17,432 bases of DNA, taken from contig JABZJR010000008.1 in NCBI GenBank assembly GCA_015257705.1, positions 1 through 17,432 on the forward strand, read 5' to 3'. This document shows positions 6,803 through 14,508 of this stretch, one piece after another. Both the position numbers and the translations under genes were made by a program. This DNA is from Nanosynbacter sp. GTDB lineage: Bacteria; Patescibacteriota; Saccharimonadia; Saccharimonadales; Saccharimonadaceae. The stretch's first letter is position 1. Each line of letters opens with the position of its first letter. Below the pieces are notes generated by a model. The model saw nothing but the letters and a program-made list of their open reading frames with translations, was not told the DNA's origin and searched no databases.

Positions 6803-7108
6803 CTATGCCGCTTGGTCAATTACACTTACTAAGAAGCTCCTTTCCTCTCTTAAAATCTCTACAACACGTTTGTTTGCCGATATATAAATAGCTAGTTTCT
6901 CTTTATCTGTAATTACTTCTTCTGGTATAGCGTCAGTAGACTTGTAGAAGGTAATGCGCTCGTCCCAACGGTCAAGCACCTTTTGCAACTTATTCATATC
7001 TTGCTTAATAGCATTGATCTCGGCTTGTTTAGCCTCCTCTACCCTCTTGTCTTCTTCCTCATTTGGCTGGTAATATTCTGTACTACGCGGATATAGATTT
7101 TCGTCCAT
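6803..7108 (-). CDS. Small coiled-coil protein between portal and scaffold
   Basis: The product is 101 aa and not recognised. It is strongly charged and helical from about residue 17 to the end (EEEDKRVEEAKQAEINAIKQ, MNKLQKVLDRWDERITFY, KLAIYISANKRVVEILREER), so it probably forms a coiled coil. Its ATG overlaps the portal stop as TAATG, which suggests translational coupling to the portal. Genes at this place often code for head-assembly chaperones or connector accessory proteins; this is inference from position. Confidence 0.8.
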   Translation of the reverse strand: MDENLYPRSTEYYQPNEEEDKRVEEAKQAEINAIKQDMNKLQKVLDRWDERITFYKSTDAIPEEVITDKEKLAIYISANKRVVEILREERSFLVSVIDQAA

Positions 7109-9042
7109 TATTCACCCTCCTTTTGGATAACTCCCATAATCGATGCGATTATTTCCTCTTCTGTAAATCCTTTCTGAATCATGCTTGGCACTTCAGCAAT
7201 TAGGTTTTCTGGTGTACCTATCTGTCGTAATTCATCTACAATACTTGGCTCTATATCTTCTTGTGGCTCTACTGGTACTTCAGCGACCTGAGCCTCGTCT
7301 TCTGCGGGCTGTTCCGTCTCGGCTGTAGCTGTTTCATCAGTAGCAGGGACCGCGGCTTGAGTTTGCGCCTCCTGCATTTCTTTCATTTCTTCTTCTGTAA
7401 CCTTTAGCTCGTCCAATCCATCAATACCAGAGTTAGCAACAATAGCGTTCCATGCAGCTAATTTCTTATCTACTGGTACTACTTGGTTCAGTGATTGGCT
7501 AGAGTCTAGCGTCTGAATCAATGTCTTCAGAGAATCTAGCTGTGCCGCTTCGCTGTTTACTTTCGTTGTTGACGCGTCAATCTTAAACTTCAGTACGCCC
7601 TTAGCTTTTGAGAAGTCTACAGTTGCCTTATTATCGTCGTCTAGGACTACTCCATCTAGTACATGACCTTTTTCTTCTAGGTCTCGCAATCTCTGTGCAG
7701 TATCTGTGTCTAGCTGGATTATTTCTACACCTTCACGCTCTGCAAAATACAAGTTAATAGCCGTTTCGCTCCACTCCTCAAAGAATGCTTCAAATCCTTT
7801 ACGTAATGCATTGTCGTCAATAGACAATTGAGCTTGTTGAGTCTTGAGCGCTTGTGGTGTTTTGCCGAATCCTGGATTGCCAACCTCTGCGCTAATTGAA
7901 GTGTCTGGACTATTGACCAGGTTGAGCATTTGAGACTTCTGTAAGCCGTATAAGTTTGGATAGTCGCGGATTGCTGAAGTATCTACAGACATCGCTTCAA
8001 TACGTACATTCGGGTTCTTAATTTTATTAAGACCGTTTGGCTTGAATTCAAGGGTTCGCTCGTTTACGTCGCCGTATACGTTAATAGTTGGACGCAATGC
8101 GGCGGCACGGTTGTATTGATAAGCCTGCATATCGCTATCGATCAGGTTCTGTAGAGGACCAATTAATTCTAAGACGCTACGACCTAGAGGATTGACCCCA
8201 TCGGCGTCATAAAAATACCAATTTAAGGGTATCTTAGCCCTTGGGTCTTTATTTTTCTTACGTCGTACAATCTTTTGAGTATCTGGGTTGAAGGTAAAGA
8301 AGGTTGCATTATGACCAATTTGAAAGCCAGTTATAATTTCAATACCTGATGGATCAAGTGAGTACTGTTGCTCTGCTTCGTTCTGGTCTTTAGAGTCTTT
8401 AGTGACAATAGCTTCTTTTATTTCTTCTAGCGCCTTCAAATCCCAAGTCGGTTCGTATAGCGCGCCCTCTTTTTTGGCAGTGCGGCGTCGTTCTTTTTCG
8501 GCATCGATAAGCTTTTCTACGTCAGTCTTTTGCCACCACGTGCGTACAAATAAATAGTCGCTATCGCTAGCAGATCTTTTGCCAGGTTGAATAAATACGT
8601 CACGCCATGAGACTATTAAATAGTCTGGAAGCAGCTTGCCATCGTTGTAAGCTACTGGTGTAAAGACACACTGCGACCCAAATGACTCACCATTTTCAAT
8701 AGTTATCCACATTTTATGGATCAGGTCATATTCGGCGTTGGCGTTAGGTAGGATTTCTTTTAAGTAAGCAAATTCAGCAAGTATTGGCCATGGACTATAT
8801 TCGTCAGAAGTAGAGACTACACCAGCCGGCAATTGCTGTACGGCACGACGTGCAGACTTAATGATAATTGAAGCTGATGTACCGTCTGTAGTTTTAGGAA
8901 ACGCTTTAGGTATTTTAGCGTGTGGCTTATTTCTGGCAAGACGGGAATATTCCTCAAAAGGCTGCGTGAGTTTTTCCGTATAGTCTTTTGAGGTGTTACA
9001 TAGATCGAAAATGTTTTCTTCTGTTAAAAAAGAGAAAGCCAC
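7108..9042 (-). CDS. Portal protein
   Basis: The product is 644 aa, forming the ring through which DNA enters and leaves the head. The assignment rests on size, on place (between terminase and scaffold/capsid) and on portal-like segments: an N-terminal helical part with YTEKLTQPFEEYSRLAR, a mixed middle with FTPVAYNDGKLLPDYLIVSW and NPLGRSVLELIGPLQNLID, then DMQAYQYNRAAALRPTINVY and the following helices. Residues after about 560 form a Glu/Ala/Pro/Gln-rich tail. The large size fits portals of short-tailed phages. The GTG start at 9042 has GGAG 6 nt upstream. A strong promoter and a leader with repeats precede it, separating it from the gene upstream. Confidence 0.85.
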   Translation of the reverse strand: MAFSFLTEENIFDLCNTSKDYTEKLTQPFEEYSRLARNKPHAKIPKAFPKTTDGTSASIIIKSARRAVQQLPAGVVSTSDEYSPWPILAEFAYLKEILPNANAEYDLIHKMWITIENGESFGSQCVFTPVAYNDGKLLPDYLIVSWRDVFIQPGKRSASDSDYLFVRTWWQKTDVEKLIDAEKERRRTAKKEGALYEPTWDLKALEEIKEAIVTKDSKDQNEAEQQYSLDPSGIEIITGFQIGHNATFFTFNPDTQKIVRRKKNKDPRAKIPLNWYFYDADGVNPLGRSVLELIGPLQNLIDSDMQAYQYNRAAALRPTINVYGDVNERTLEFKPNGLNKIKNPNVRIEAMSVDTSAIRDYPNLYGLQKSQMLNLVNSPDTSISAEVGNPGFGKTPQALKTQQAQLSIDDNALRKGFEAFFEEWSETAINLYFAEREGVEIIQLDTDTAQRLRDLEEKGHVLDGVVLDDDNKATVDFSKAKGVLKFKIDASTTKVNSEAAQLDSLKTLIQTLDSSQSLNQVVPVDKKLAAWNAIVANSGIDGLDELKVTEEEMKEMQEAQTQAAVPATDETATAETEQPAEDEAQVAEVPVEPQEDIEPSIVDELRQIGTPENLIAEVPSMIQKGFTEEEIIASIMGVIQKEGE

Positions 9043-9063
9043 TGATTACTCCAAAGATTACTG

Positions 9064-9093
9064 TTGTTTCAGTAAACTCTGGTTTGTTTCAGT
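9064..9093 (-). repeat. Direct repeats and hairpin in the portal leader
   Basis: ACTGAAACAA occurs twice on the minus strand (9093-9084 and 9073-9064) exactly 20 bp apart, between the promoter and the portal start. GTAAAC (9100-9095) and GTTTAC (9077-9072) around the first copy can pair. Two helical turns of spacing would suit a protein-binding site on DNA; an RNA control element is also possible. Confidence 0.5.
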
Positions 9094-9106
9094 GGTTTAC
9101 GCTTGT

Positions 9107-9135
9107 ATTATATCACATTTTTAATCAGTTGTGAA
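9107..9135 (-). promoter_or_regulatory. Strong promoter for the portal and head genes
   Basis: TTCACA (9135-9130), a 17-nt spacer and TATAAT (9112-9107) with TGA directly before it: five of six -35 bases plus a perfect extended -10. Transcription would begin near 9100, giving a leader of about 58 nt before the portal GTG. Confidence 0.75.
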
Positions 9136-9140
9136 AATAA

Positions 9141-9449
9141 TCATTTTACCTGTTTAATTTTGGTATACTCAAACACAACGTCAAATGATCCTTTGTATGA
9201 TATCCTAGCGCGTCCATCATAACGGATTGACGGATTGATAAGGCTATCGTCGTTTTCAATTCTTAGTGTTAGCTCGTCAACCTTATCACGTGCTTCTGCC
9301 ATAGATGCAACTCGAAAACGTTCTTCATAGTATAGCTTAGTTGCTATAACAGTATGATTTTGATAACTGTTTTCAACTACTACAGACGTTTTATCGTCTA
9401 GCTGCTGTTGTTCTTTGACTTTTCCAAATTCTGGCACAAATTTTTTCAT
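9141..9449 (-). CDS. Unknown small protein between terL and portal
   Basis: The product is 102 aa and not recognised. The ATG at 9449 has AGGGGG 3-4 nt upstream; a GTG at 9470 inside the end of terL is possible but has no ribosome site. The protein is a mixed alpha/beta sequence (TSVVVENSYQNHTVIATKLYYEERFRV, then MAEARDKVDELTLRIEND, then RARISYKGSFDVVFEYTKI), suggesting a small compact domain. It closes the terminase group, since a promoter for the portal lies directly after it. A DNA-packaging accessory role is only a guess from position. Confidence 0.75.
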   Translation of the reverse strand: MKKFVPEFGKVKEQQQLDDKTSVVVENSYQNHTVIATKLYYEERFRVASMAEARDKVDELTLRIENDDSLINPSIRYDGRARISYKGSFDVVFEYTKIKQVK

Positions 9450-9460
9450 ATTCCCCCTAA

Positions 9461-10963
9461 TTAATTCCACATTGCTGTTAAGTCGCTATCTGCTAATGAT
9501 TGATTGTATGAGCTTGAGCCTACGTCATCTTCTGGTCGCTGAGCTAGTTGTACCTGATATGCTAGAGAGTCGCTCGCGTCGTCATTGGTTGCTTTAGGAA
9601 ACATACTTAGTTCAAGCTCTAAGTCTTTACATAAGTTAACGTCGCCATGTCTTATATGATAAATTCCTCCGCGTTCATATCGTGGTACCAGTGCTTCAAT
9701 CCTCAATGCTTTACTGTGTCCGCCATGCTTCAATAATTCGACATCCATATAGACGCCTCTGCGCATCATCTCCTCATCCCAAACAGACTTCAAGGCTTGA
9801 GTAAATTGGTTGTCTTCAATTCCGATCTTATGCAGGTTGTATCTCTTCCAGTTTGTAAACATGAGGTCGACAAGGTCAGTCGCGGATAGTTTTGTGCGAT
9901 AGCATATTACATTCCATTTGCCTTCTCGGTCGATAAAATTAAGAGTTACGCCAATGTAGTCAGTGCCTTGCTTTACATCGTCTTTACCTCGCGGGTCAAT
10001 CGTCATAACGTTGTACGTGTCAAGCTGTAAGACGTTGCTGAATTCGCGGTATTTGTACCATGCTTGCTTAAATTTGCGATTCTCTTCATCGATTGGGTTT
10101 TGCTGATAGAGTGCTGAGAATTCATAGCTGCCCATCTCTGCACGTTTTTTTAATAGCTTCTCAATTGAGAACTTCTCTGGCCATAGAGCCTCACCAGTTT
10201 TGCGGTGCGCATCATCTTCAGTAGCGATAGCTTTATACTCGATTATCTTCCAATCGTCGTATGCTTCACCTCTAGCCTTAGCTTCTCGTGATGCTTTGAG
10301 AACTCGGCCTGCTAGGTCATCGTCGTGCCAGCGCGTAAGAATAAATACGATCATTGAATTACCTTCCTCACGCGTTGAGAAGGTTGACTTATACCAACCA
10401 TCGCGGGCTTCACGGATTACTGGACTATCTGCTTCTTCACGGTTCTTGAATGGATCGTCGATAATACCAATTTTGAATCCACGACCTGTCAATGCACCGC
10501 CAACGCCGACGGCAGTGTAACCACCGCCTTGTTTTGTAATCCAGCGACCTTTTGCTCTAGCGTCGGCTCGTAAGCGTGTAGAAAACATCTTAGTGTAAGT
10601 AGCAGATTGCATTATATCCCTAGTTTTTTGTCCAAAATCTGATGCAAGCTCTGCAGAGTAAGATGAGACCACGATTGGAATATTTGGGCTTTTTCCTAGC
10701 ACCCACGACGGAAACTTCTGCGTGGCTGTATCGCTTTTGCCGTGCCGCGGCGGCATAAAAATCATCAATCGGACGTCTTCTCCAGCCAGCAATCGACGAT
10801 ATCCTTGCTCTAGCTCTTTAGCAATCTCGGCGTGGAACCACTCCAGTTGGTACTTTGGATCTATAGCAATGCAGTACTCGGCAAAAGAGCCGTTATCTGC
10901 AATTTCTCTAAGAATCCCGACGGTCTGCTCTGGCTTTAAGTAGTTGCTCTGCTTGCTTTGCAC
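9461..10963 (-). CDS. terL: Terminase large subunit (packaging ATPase-nuclease)
   Basis: The product is 500 aa and drives DNA into the head and cuts it. The ATPase half has Walker A FMPPRHGKSD (69-78, Lys76), Walker B IGIIDDP (165-171, followed by FKNREEAD) and a coupling motif near LTRWHDDDL (209-217). The nuclease half has RNase H-like acidic residues: Asp323 in MTIDPRGKDD, Glu383 in IGIEDNQ and Asp465 in NDDASDSLAYQ. All catalytic positions appear intact. The GTG start at 10963 has AGGAG about 9 nt upstream and overlaps terS by 56 nt, as is common for terminase pairs. Confidence 0.96.
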   Translation of the reverse strand: MQSKQSNYLKPEQTVGILREIADNGSFAEYCIAIDPKYQLEWFHAEIAKELEQGYRRLLAGEDVRLMIFMPPRHGKSDTATQKFPSWVLGKSPNIPIVVSSYSAELASDFGQKTRDIMQSATYTKMFSTRLRADARAKGRWITKQGGGYTAVGVGGALTGRGFKIGIIDDPFKNREEADSPVIREARDGWYKSTFSTREEGNSMIVFILTRWHDDDLAGRVLKASREAKARGEAYDDWKIIEYKAIATEDDAHRKTGEALWPEKFSIEKLLKKRAEMGSYEFSALYQQNPIDEENRKFKQAWYKYREFSNVLQLDTYNVMTIDPRGKDDVKQGTDYIGVTLNFIDREGKWNVICYRTKLSATDLVDLMFTNWKRYNLHKIGIEDNQFTQALKSVWDEEMMRRGVYMDVELLKHGGHSKALRIEALVPRYERGGIYHIRHGDVNLCKDLELELSMFPKATNDDASDSLAYQVQLAQRPEDDVGSSSYNQSLADSDLTAMWN

Positions 10964-11438
10964 TTAGAGCTACTCCTATGTCATTACCGTTTGTAGTCAT
11001 ATCCAGCTTGTCGCCGTAAACTTTTGGATTCATCTTAGACATCAACCACTTGCGTGTATCAATTCTTAAACGTGACCTCTGAACATTTTCGCTATTGAAT
11101 ATATACCCGTCACCCTCAAGTTTTTCCATATAGTCATTAGTAGCATTATCTGCAATATCAATAATCTCTTCAGCTTGCGCATATGATCGTTCTTCACATG
11201 CATGCGCGTATTGCTCACGAAACTTATCATTTTCTCGTAACCAGCGAAAAAGTGTCTGCATAGAGACCATATCTTTTTCTTTACATATAGATCGTACCGA
11301 ATAGCCTTCTGCTATTTTCTGACATATCCTATCTGCTAGCTTATCAGAGTATTTTGTAGGACGCCCGTTCTTTTTAGGTGTTTTTGTAGGCGGCTTTTTA
11401 GAAGACTTAGGCTTGCTTTTGACTGTAGTTTTGGACAT
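10908..11438 (-). CDS. terS: Terminase small subunit
   Basis: The product is 176 aa and would bind the packaging site and load DNA onto the large subunit. The N-terminus is very basic (Lys/Pro/Thr repeats to residue 25). A helix-turn-helix-like DNA-binding part follows: GRPTKYSDKLADRICQKIAE, GYSVRSICKEKDMVSMQTLF and RWLRENDKFREQYAHACEER, a pattern typical of phage terminase small subunits with transposase-like HTH. The C-terminal part, with RLRIDTRKWLMSKMNPKVYGDK, also matches this type. ATG 11438 is preferred because GAGGA lies 8 nt upstream; a TTG two codons earlier is too close to it. Confidence 0.93.
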   Translation of the reverse strand: MSKTTVKSKPKSSKKPPTKTPKKNGRPTKYSDKLADRICQKIAEGYSVRSICKEKDMVSMQTLFRWLRENDKFREQYAHACEERSYAQAEEIIDIADNATNDYMEKLEGDGYIFNSENVQRSRLRIDTRKWLMSKMNPKVYGDKLDMTTNGNDIGVALSAKQAEQLLKARADRRDS

Positions 11439-11482
11439 AACCAATATCCTCGCTAGTCGCCCGCGTCTTGTGAGTTAATTAA

Positions 11483-11491
11483 ATTATATCA
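11483..11491 (-). promoter_or_regulatory. Extended -10 promoter of the terminase genes
   Basis: TGATATAAT on the minus strand, identical to the dinD and portal elements. The -35 region is AT-rich (TTTTAT) without a good match. Transcription would start near 11476, leaving a leader of about 38 nt. A CGGATCCG palindrome (11498-11505) lies in the spacer region, and TCGCTAGT occurs on both sides of the promoter (11450-11457 and 11523-11530). Confidence 0.6.
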
Positions 11492-11540
11492 TATTTACGG
11501 ATCCGATAAAAATCTTCAAAAGTCGCTAGTTGTGAAACAC

Positions 11541-11563
11541 AATCCGCTTTTTCAAGGCGGATT
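11541..11563 (-). terminator. Hairpin after the TrpRS-like gene (weak terminator candidate)
   Basis: AATCCGC and GCGGATT form a 7-bp stem with a 9-nt loop 5 nt after the stop at 11569. The minus-strand RNA continues GTGTTTC, so there is no proper U tract. It may stabilise the 3' end or end transcription with a host factor. The terS promoter follows. Confidence 0.4.
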
Positions 11564-11568
11564 ATCTT

Positions 11569-12264
11569 CTAGAAATTATTGAGACTTTTATATAATTCTA
11601 CAATCGCTCGCTTTAGATCGTAGTTACTCATGTTTTCAATATCAGACCGACCACCCAACTCTATGTAGATGTTTCTCAAATTTGCTAGGCCTTTGGCGTC
11701 AGTGACTGCTTTCATGATCTTGCGTTCATAATCTTCATCATCCAGGAATAAACACGACTTTGGCTCAGACTTACTCATCTTACGGTCAGGATGTCTTAAA
11801 TCCATAATCTTGGATTTTGTATAAATTGGATCTGGACACTTCAAGCCAACACGCGGCAGGATGTCTCTTGCAAATTCTATATGAGGACGCTGATCTTCGC
11901 CAACAATTACTCTATCGTAACCTGCAATATCTAGAGCCATCATCACTGGATATATGTACATTAGCGCGGTCTTTTCTTTAGCTTTATACTGCGGCATAGC
12001 ATTCAGTAGGTGGCTAGGTGTTACGGCCAACAACTTAGCTAGTAAAGCGACATCCAATTTCTGCTCAACAACTTGACTACTCAACTTGAATATTCTGAGA
12101 ACACTCAACGCTTGCTCCCCATATTCAGGTTCTGCCAATGGCGCGTGATGTTTAGCTATCAGGATATCTGCTTTATATTCTATTGCTGGCTTTATCACGC
12201 TGACATAATGCCCTAGATGCAATCTACCTGACGGACGAAAGCCTACTATAGTATTTTTACTCAT
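11569..12264 (-). CDS. Miniature tryptophanyl-tRNA synthetase-like protein
   Basis: The product is 231 aa; cellular TrpRS is usually about 330. Class I signatures are intact: GFRPSGRLHLGHY (8-20, HIGH-type motif), YPVMMALDIAGYDRVIVGEDQRPH (105-128), where Asp112 aligns with the Asp that reads the indole ring of tryptophan, and RKMSKSEP (161-168). The TrpRS-type VTDAKGLANL follows at 187-196, and the chain ends shortly after a helix matching the family's YGDFK region. The connecting part of the catalytic domain is about 20-30 residues short and the C-terminal helical, anticodon-binding part about half size. ATG 12264 is preferred over the TTG four codons upstream because GGAG lies 6 nt before it. 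It could charge tRNA-Trp, bind another RNA or make an adenylate; tRNA charging is not proven. Confidence 0.88.
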   Translation of the reverse strand: MSKNTIVGFRPSGRLHLGHYVSVIKPAIEYKADILIAKHHAPLAEPEYGEQALSVLRIFKLSSQVVEQKLDVALLAKLLAVTPSHLLNAMPQYKAKEKTALMYIYPVMMALDIAGYDRVIVGEDQRPHIEFARDILPRVGLKCPDPIYTKSKIMDLRHPDRKMSKSEPKSCLFLDDEDYERKIMKAVTDAKGLANLRNIYIELGGRSDIENMSNYDLKRAIVELYKSLNNF

Positions 12265-12287
12265 ATCTTTCTCCAAATTATCAATTT

Positions 12288-12551
12288 TTAGCTTAATATC
12301 CTAAGACAATCTCTGAGATGAGAGTAGGCATCGATTGGTCGTCTAGGGTTGTATATCACATTAGCATAGTCACGCGCCTCACATGCTTTGCAAACCTCCT
12401 CTCGAGTACTTGCAAACATAATAGCATTTTTGAACCGCTTGTTTATTTCTCTTATACGCCCGCTACATGGATGAGCAAATCCATATACATCACGAGATTT
12501 TATGGTTCTTCCGCATTTATCGCAGACTATAGTTGTAGTATCCTGTTTCAT
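12288..12551 (-). CDS. Small zinc-binding-type protein
   Basis: The product is 87 aa. Two Cys pairs (CDKC at 10-13 and CKAC at 54-57) plus Cys29 suggest a zinc knuckle or ribbon; between them is a basic stretch (GRIREINKRFKNAIM). The fold is inferred from the Cys pattern, and no family is recognised. GGAG lies 6 nt before the ATG, and the gene overlaps the previous one by 35 nt. It is followed at 23 nt by the TrpRS-like gene, so the two are probably co-transcribed, which is notable if it binds nucleic acid. Confidence 0.8.
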   Translation of the reverse strand: MKQDTTTIVCDKCGRTIKSRDVYGFAHPCSGRIREINKRFKNAIMFASTREEVCKACEARDYANVIYNPRRPIDAYSHLRDCLRILS

Positions 12552-12909
12552 TATTCACTCCTTCCAATTCCTTAAACTTTTCAGCAACAGCTTTGGCATA
12601 TCCACCATAAGTATCTTTGCAATGCTTATCTAACAACTTAATTATTTCTTCTAGTGAATAGATGCATTTCGGATTACGCTCTTCTAGCGGACCATAACAA
12701 CTGCAATGACCTAATTCTATAAACATAAACTTACCATTTATATCTTTAAGGACTGCCACACCTTCGCCCGACCACATATCCTGAGCATAACTACAGATAA
12801 TATACTCGTAGTCTTTTTTATCTAGATATTCCAAGTCATCGTCATCTATCTCGCTAGGTTCCGTGTCTGGATCATATTCTTCCTTGCGTTCTACGTTATA
12901 GATTTTCAT
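12517..12909 (-). CDS. Unknown acidic protein with HCSCYGPLE motif
   Basis: The product is 130 aa. The N-terminus is very acidic (EYDPDTEPSEIDDDDLEYLD), followed by YEYIICSYAQDMWSGEGVAVLKD and the motif IELGHCSCYGPLEE near residues 65-78. Similar HCSCYG-type motifs occur in other small phage proteins of unknown role, as far as I can recall. The C-terminal part is helical (SLEEIIKLLDKH and YAKAVAEKFKELE). GGAGGAG lies about 5 nt before the ATG. It is part of the small-gene operon and overlaps the next gene. No function is assigned. Confidence 0.8.
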   Translation of the reverse strand: MKIYNVERKEEYDPDTEPSEIDDDDLEYLDKKDYEYIICSYAQDMWSGEGVAVLKDINGKFMFIELGHCSCYGPLEERNPKCIYSLEEIIKLLDKHCKDTYGGYAKAVAEKFKELEGVNNETGYYNYSLR

Positions 12910-12948
12910 TTCTCCTCCAATAATTCAGGATTTTCGTGAATGTTAATA

Positions 12949-13290
12949 TCACGCATCTCTCAAAACTCCATAATGATTACTTGGTATTTCATTGCCACCA
13001 GCTAGAATAAGTAGGTGAACAATGTCTTTTAATTCTCGATTGTCGTGAGCGCTACGAACACATGTTGTTGGATTATCGTAATGATGGGCATTCTCGTTGA
13101 TGTGCTGCTCGGCGGCTTTGCCAGTAAAGTACATAACCGCGCCATAATCTTTGCCGGCTTTGTTATTATCTAGGATCGTCCACACCGGCATGCTAGTGTA
13201 TCGATTGTCTTGATTGACCAACTCGTCGCTCAGGGCTTTAATGCGCCACAGCAAGGCTTCTTCAGCTGAATTTTCTGCTATAATTTTCAT
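12949..13290 (-). CDS. Phage-type small protein with transmembrane-free alpha/beta fold
   Basis: The product is 113 aa. The pattern YTSMPVWTILDNN, VMYFTGKAAEQHINENAHHY and CVRSAHDNRELKDIVHLLILAGG resembles a widespread phage hypothetical protein in which a FTxKAAEEHI helix and a VxSAxxNxE stretch recur, often in early regions. Its role is not known to me. The ATG directly follows the stop of the membrane-protein gene (TAAATG) with AAGGAG upstream, so the two are translationally linked. Confidence 0.8.
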   Translation of the reverse strand: MKIIAENSAEEALLWRIKALSDELVNQDNRYTSMPVWTILDNNKAGKDYGAVMYFTGKAAEQHINENAHHYDNPTTCVRSAHDNRELKDIVHLLILAGGNEIPSNHYGVLRDA

Positions 13291-13503
13291 TTAGATCTCC
13301 TTTCCATTCTTAAAACATTTCGAGTAGCCCATCTCGCCACCTGCAGATTTACAGCGAGCATAAGTGTTATTGTTTTCAATCTCTTGCTCGGACGTTTGAA
13401 GTGCCCAAACAATAAGCAGGGGTCCAGCGGCAATAATTAGTAAACTTACCACTACGATAATACCTACTAAGGACCAATCAATATTAAACTTCGTTTTATT
13501 CAT
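13291..13503 (-). CDS. Small single-pass membrane protein
   Basis: The product is 70 aa. Residues 10-36 (SLVGIIVVVSLLIIAAGPLL and following) form a membrane segment. After it comes a hydrophilic tail with two cysteines (YARCKSAGGEMGYSKCFKNG) that could form a disulfide if outside the membrane. It overlaps the previous gene by 8 nt. Candidates include a superinfection-exclusion or holin-like protein, but one membrane segment in an early cluster is not enough to decide. Confidence 0.8.
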   Translation of the reverse strand: MNKTKFNIDWSLVGIIVVVSLLIIAAGPLLIVWALQTSEQEIENNNTYARCKSAGGEMGYSKCFKNGKEI

Positions 13504-13774
13504 CGCTTTTCTCTCGTTTATCTATTATTACGAATAGGCTCCAAGGTATTTCTCTAAAAAGACTCTCGACAGTTTCTTCAGCTAGCAATTCAGCAATATA
13601 AACGTCATCTTCCCAAGCACTCATTATGATTTGTACGTCATCATTTTCGTAACAGAACTCAAATTTGTAATATCGAGAGAATTTAACTTCAATATCTTTA
13701 TACTCTTCTGGAAGTTCATTTTTGATATTGTTATTCTCGTCTCTGACTATGATTTCTTTCATCTTTTCCATCAT
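13496..13774 (-). CDS. Unknown acidic small protein
   Basis: The product is 92 aa and not recognised. It is acidic, with alternating beta-like stretches (KDIEVKFSRYYKFEFCYENDD, VQIIMSAWEDDVYIAELLAE) and a hydrophobic IPWSLFVIIDKRE near the end. The start is ATG ATG after GGGAAATAGA, and either ATG may be used. It overlaps its upstream neighbour by ATGA and its downstream neighbour by 8 nt, so it belongs to a coupled set of three small genes. Confidence 0.75.
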   Translation of the reverse strand: MMEKMKEIIVRDENNNIKNELPEEYKDIEVKFSRYYKFEFCYENDDVQIIMSAWEDDVYIAELLAEETVESLFREIPWSLFVIIDKREKSDE

Positions 13775-13938
13775 TCTATTTCCCTTCCATTTTTAACAAG
13801 CTTAAGATATTGTCGAGTTTTTCTACGAAAGACTCGGTTGGCGATTACATATGCAGCTTTACATCCGTCTTCAAACTTACAGCAGAAGCCTCTAGTTCCC
13901 CATATCTTGTAACGCTTTGCTGATTTAATTCTAGGCAT
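13771..13938 (-). CDS. Small basic Cys-containing protein
   Basis: The product is 55 aa and strongly basic (MPRIKSAKRYKIWGTR, RVFRRKTRQYLKLVKNGRE) with three cysteines (FCCKFEDGCK). It may bind nucleic acid. The ATG at 13938 has AAGGAG 7 nt upstream; the frame is open to 13983, but that part lies inside the 3' arm of the 18-bp repeat, so the short form is preferred. It is the first gene after the 571-nt structured stretch, with its ribosome site only a few nt beyond the closing helix. Confidence 0.72.
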   Translation of the reverse strand: MPRIKSAKRYKIWGTRGFCCKFEDGCKAAYVIANRVFRRKTRQYLKLVKNGREIE

Positions 13939-13955
13939 TGTCGTACTCCTTTTCC

Positions 13956-13973
13956 TCAACCGCAGAACTGGAC
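13956..13973 (+). repeat. 18-bp inverted repeat, left arm
   Basis: TCAACCGCAGAACTGGAC on the plus strand, the exact complement of 14509-14526. The match stops at both sides. No target-site duplication is visible outside the arms. Confidence 0.9.
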
Positions 13974-14508
13974 GGGTATACAAGCTGATGATGATTTGCC
14001 GAGATGGTCATTTTAATCTCTATATCCTCGCAAGACCGACTTGCCTCCCTCGCGGGCGATGTTGAGACACCACTCAGAGCTACCTAGTTAAGGTAGATGT
14101 ACTCGTATAGTCACATCTTTCACTGCTCAAGTTGCAAAGTCAGCAGTTACTTTTCTAGCTCTAGTTGCGGAACTTCGCGAGCTGCAACGCTAGGCTTAGC
14201 TTCAGGCTTTCGAGCCACTTATATACCCGATTGACAACACCAATTTGTATATCATTAAGTGAGTTAATTACTTTAAGGTTTGATGTTGCCAGTTGATAGC
14301 ACCAAATGATAGTTGTGTAGAATAGAAAAATAGGCATACAATTTTTTCCCGATAAACAAAAAAGGTGCGTTGGTGCTACCAGTTGAACAGACGATACACG
14401 TTGCACTGCCGTTGTAGTAGTCGGCTCACAACGTTCCACGGTTTTTCGGTCGGACACTATGTCTAGCTAGGATATAGTGCACCAGAATAGAGGTTGTGCA
14501 TATCATCT

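Noticed and set aside
10200..10520. Plus-strand open frame opposite terL
   Set aside because: It lies fully inside a gene with intact catalytic motifs and has no ribosome site.
11569..12264. UGA recoded to Trp because a TrpRS is present
   Set aside because: TGA ends several small genes in ATGA overlaps with good downstream starts, and all main genes read correctly with the standard code.
14075..14118. Group I intron core on the plus strand (CTCAGAGCTACC and TATAGTC)
   Set aside because: The P7 pairing and other conserved core sequences are not met, the strand is opposite to the genes and no gene is interrupted.
14161..14457. 98-codon minus-strand frame from a GTG
   Set aside because: It has no ribosome site and an odd composition, and it lies wholly inside the stem-rich stretch closed by the 18-bp repeat.
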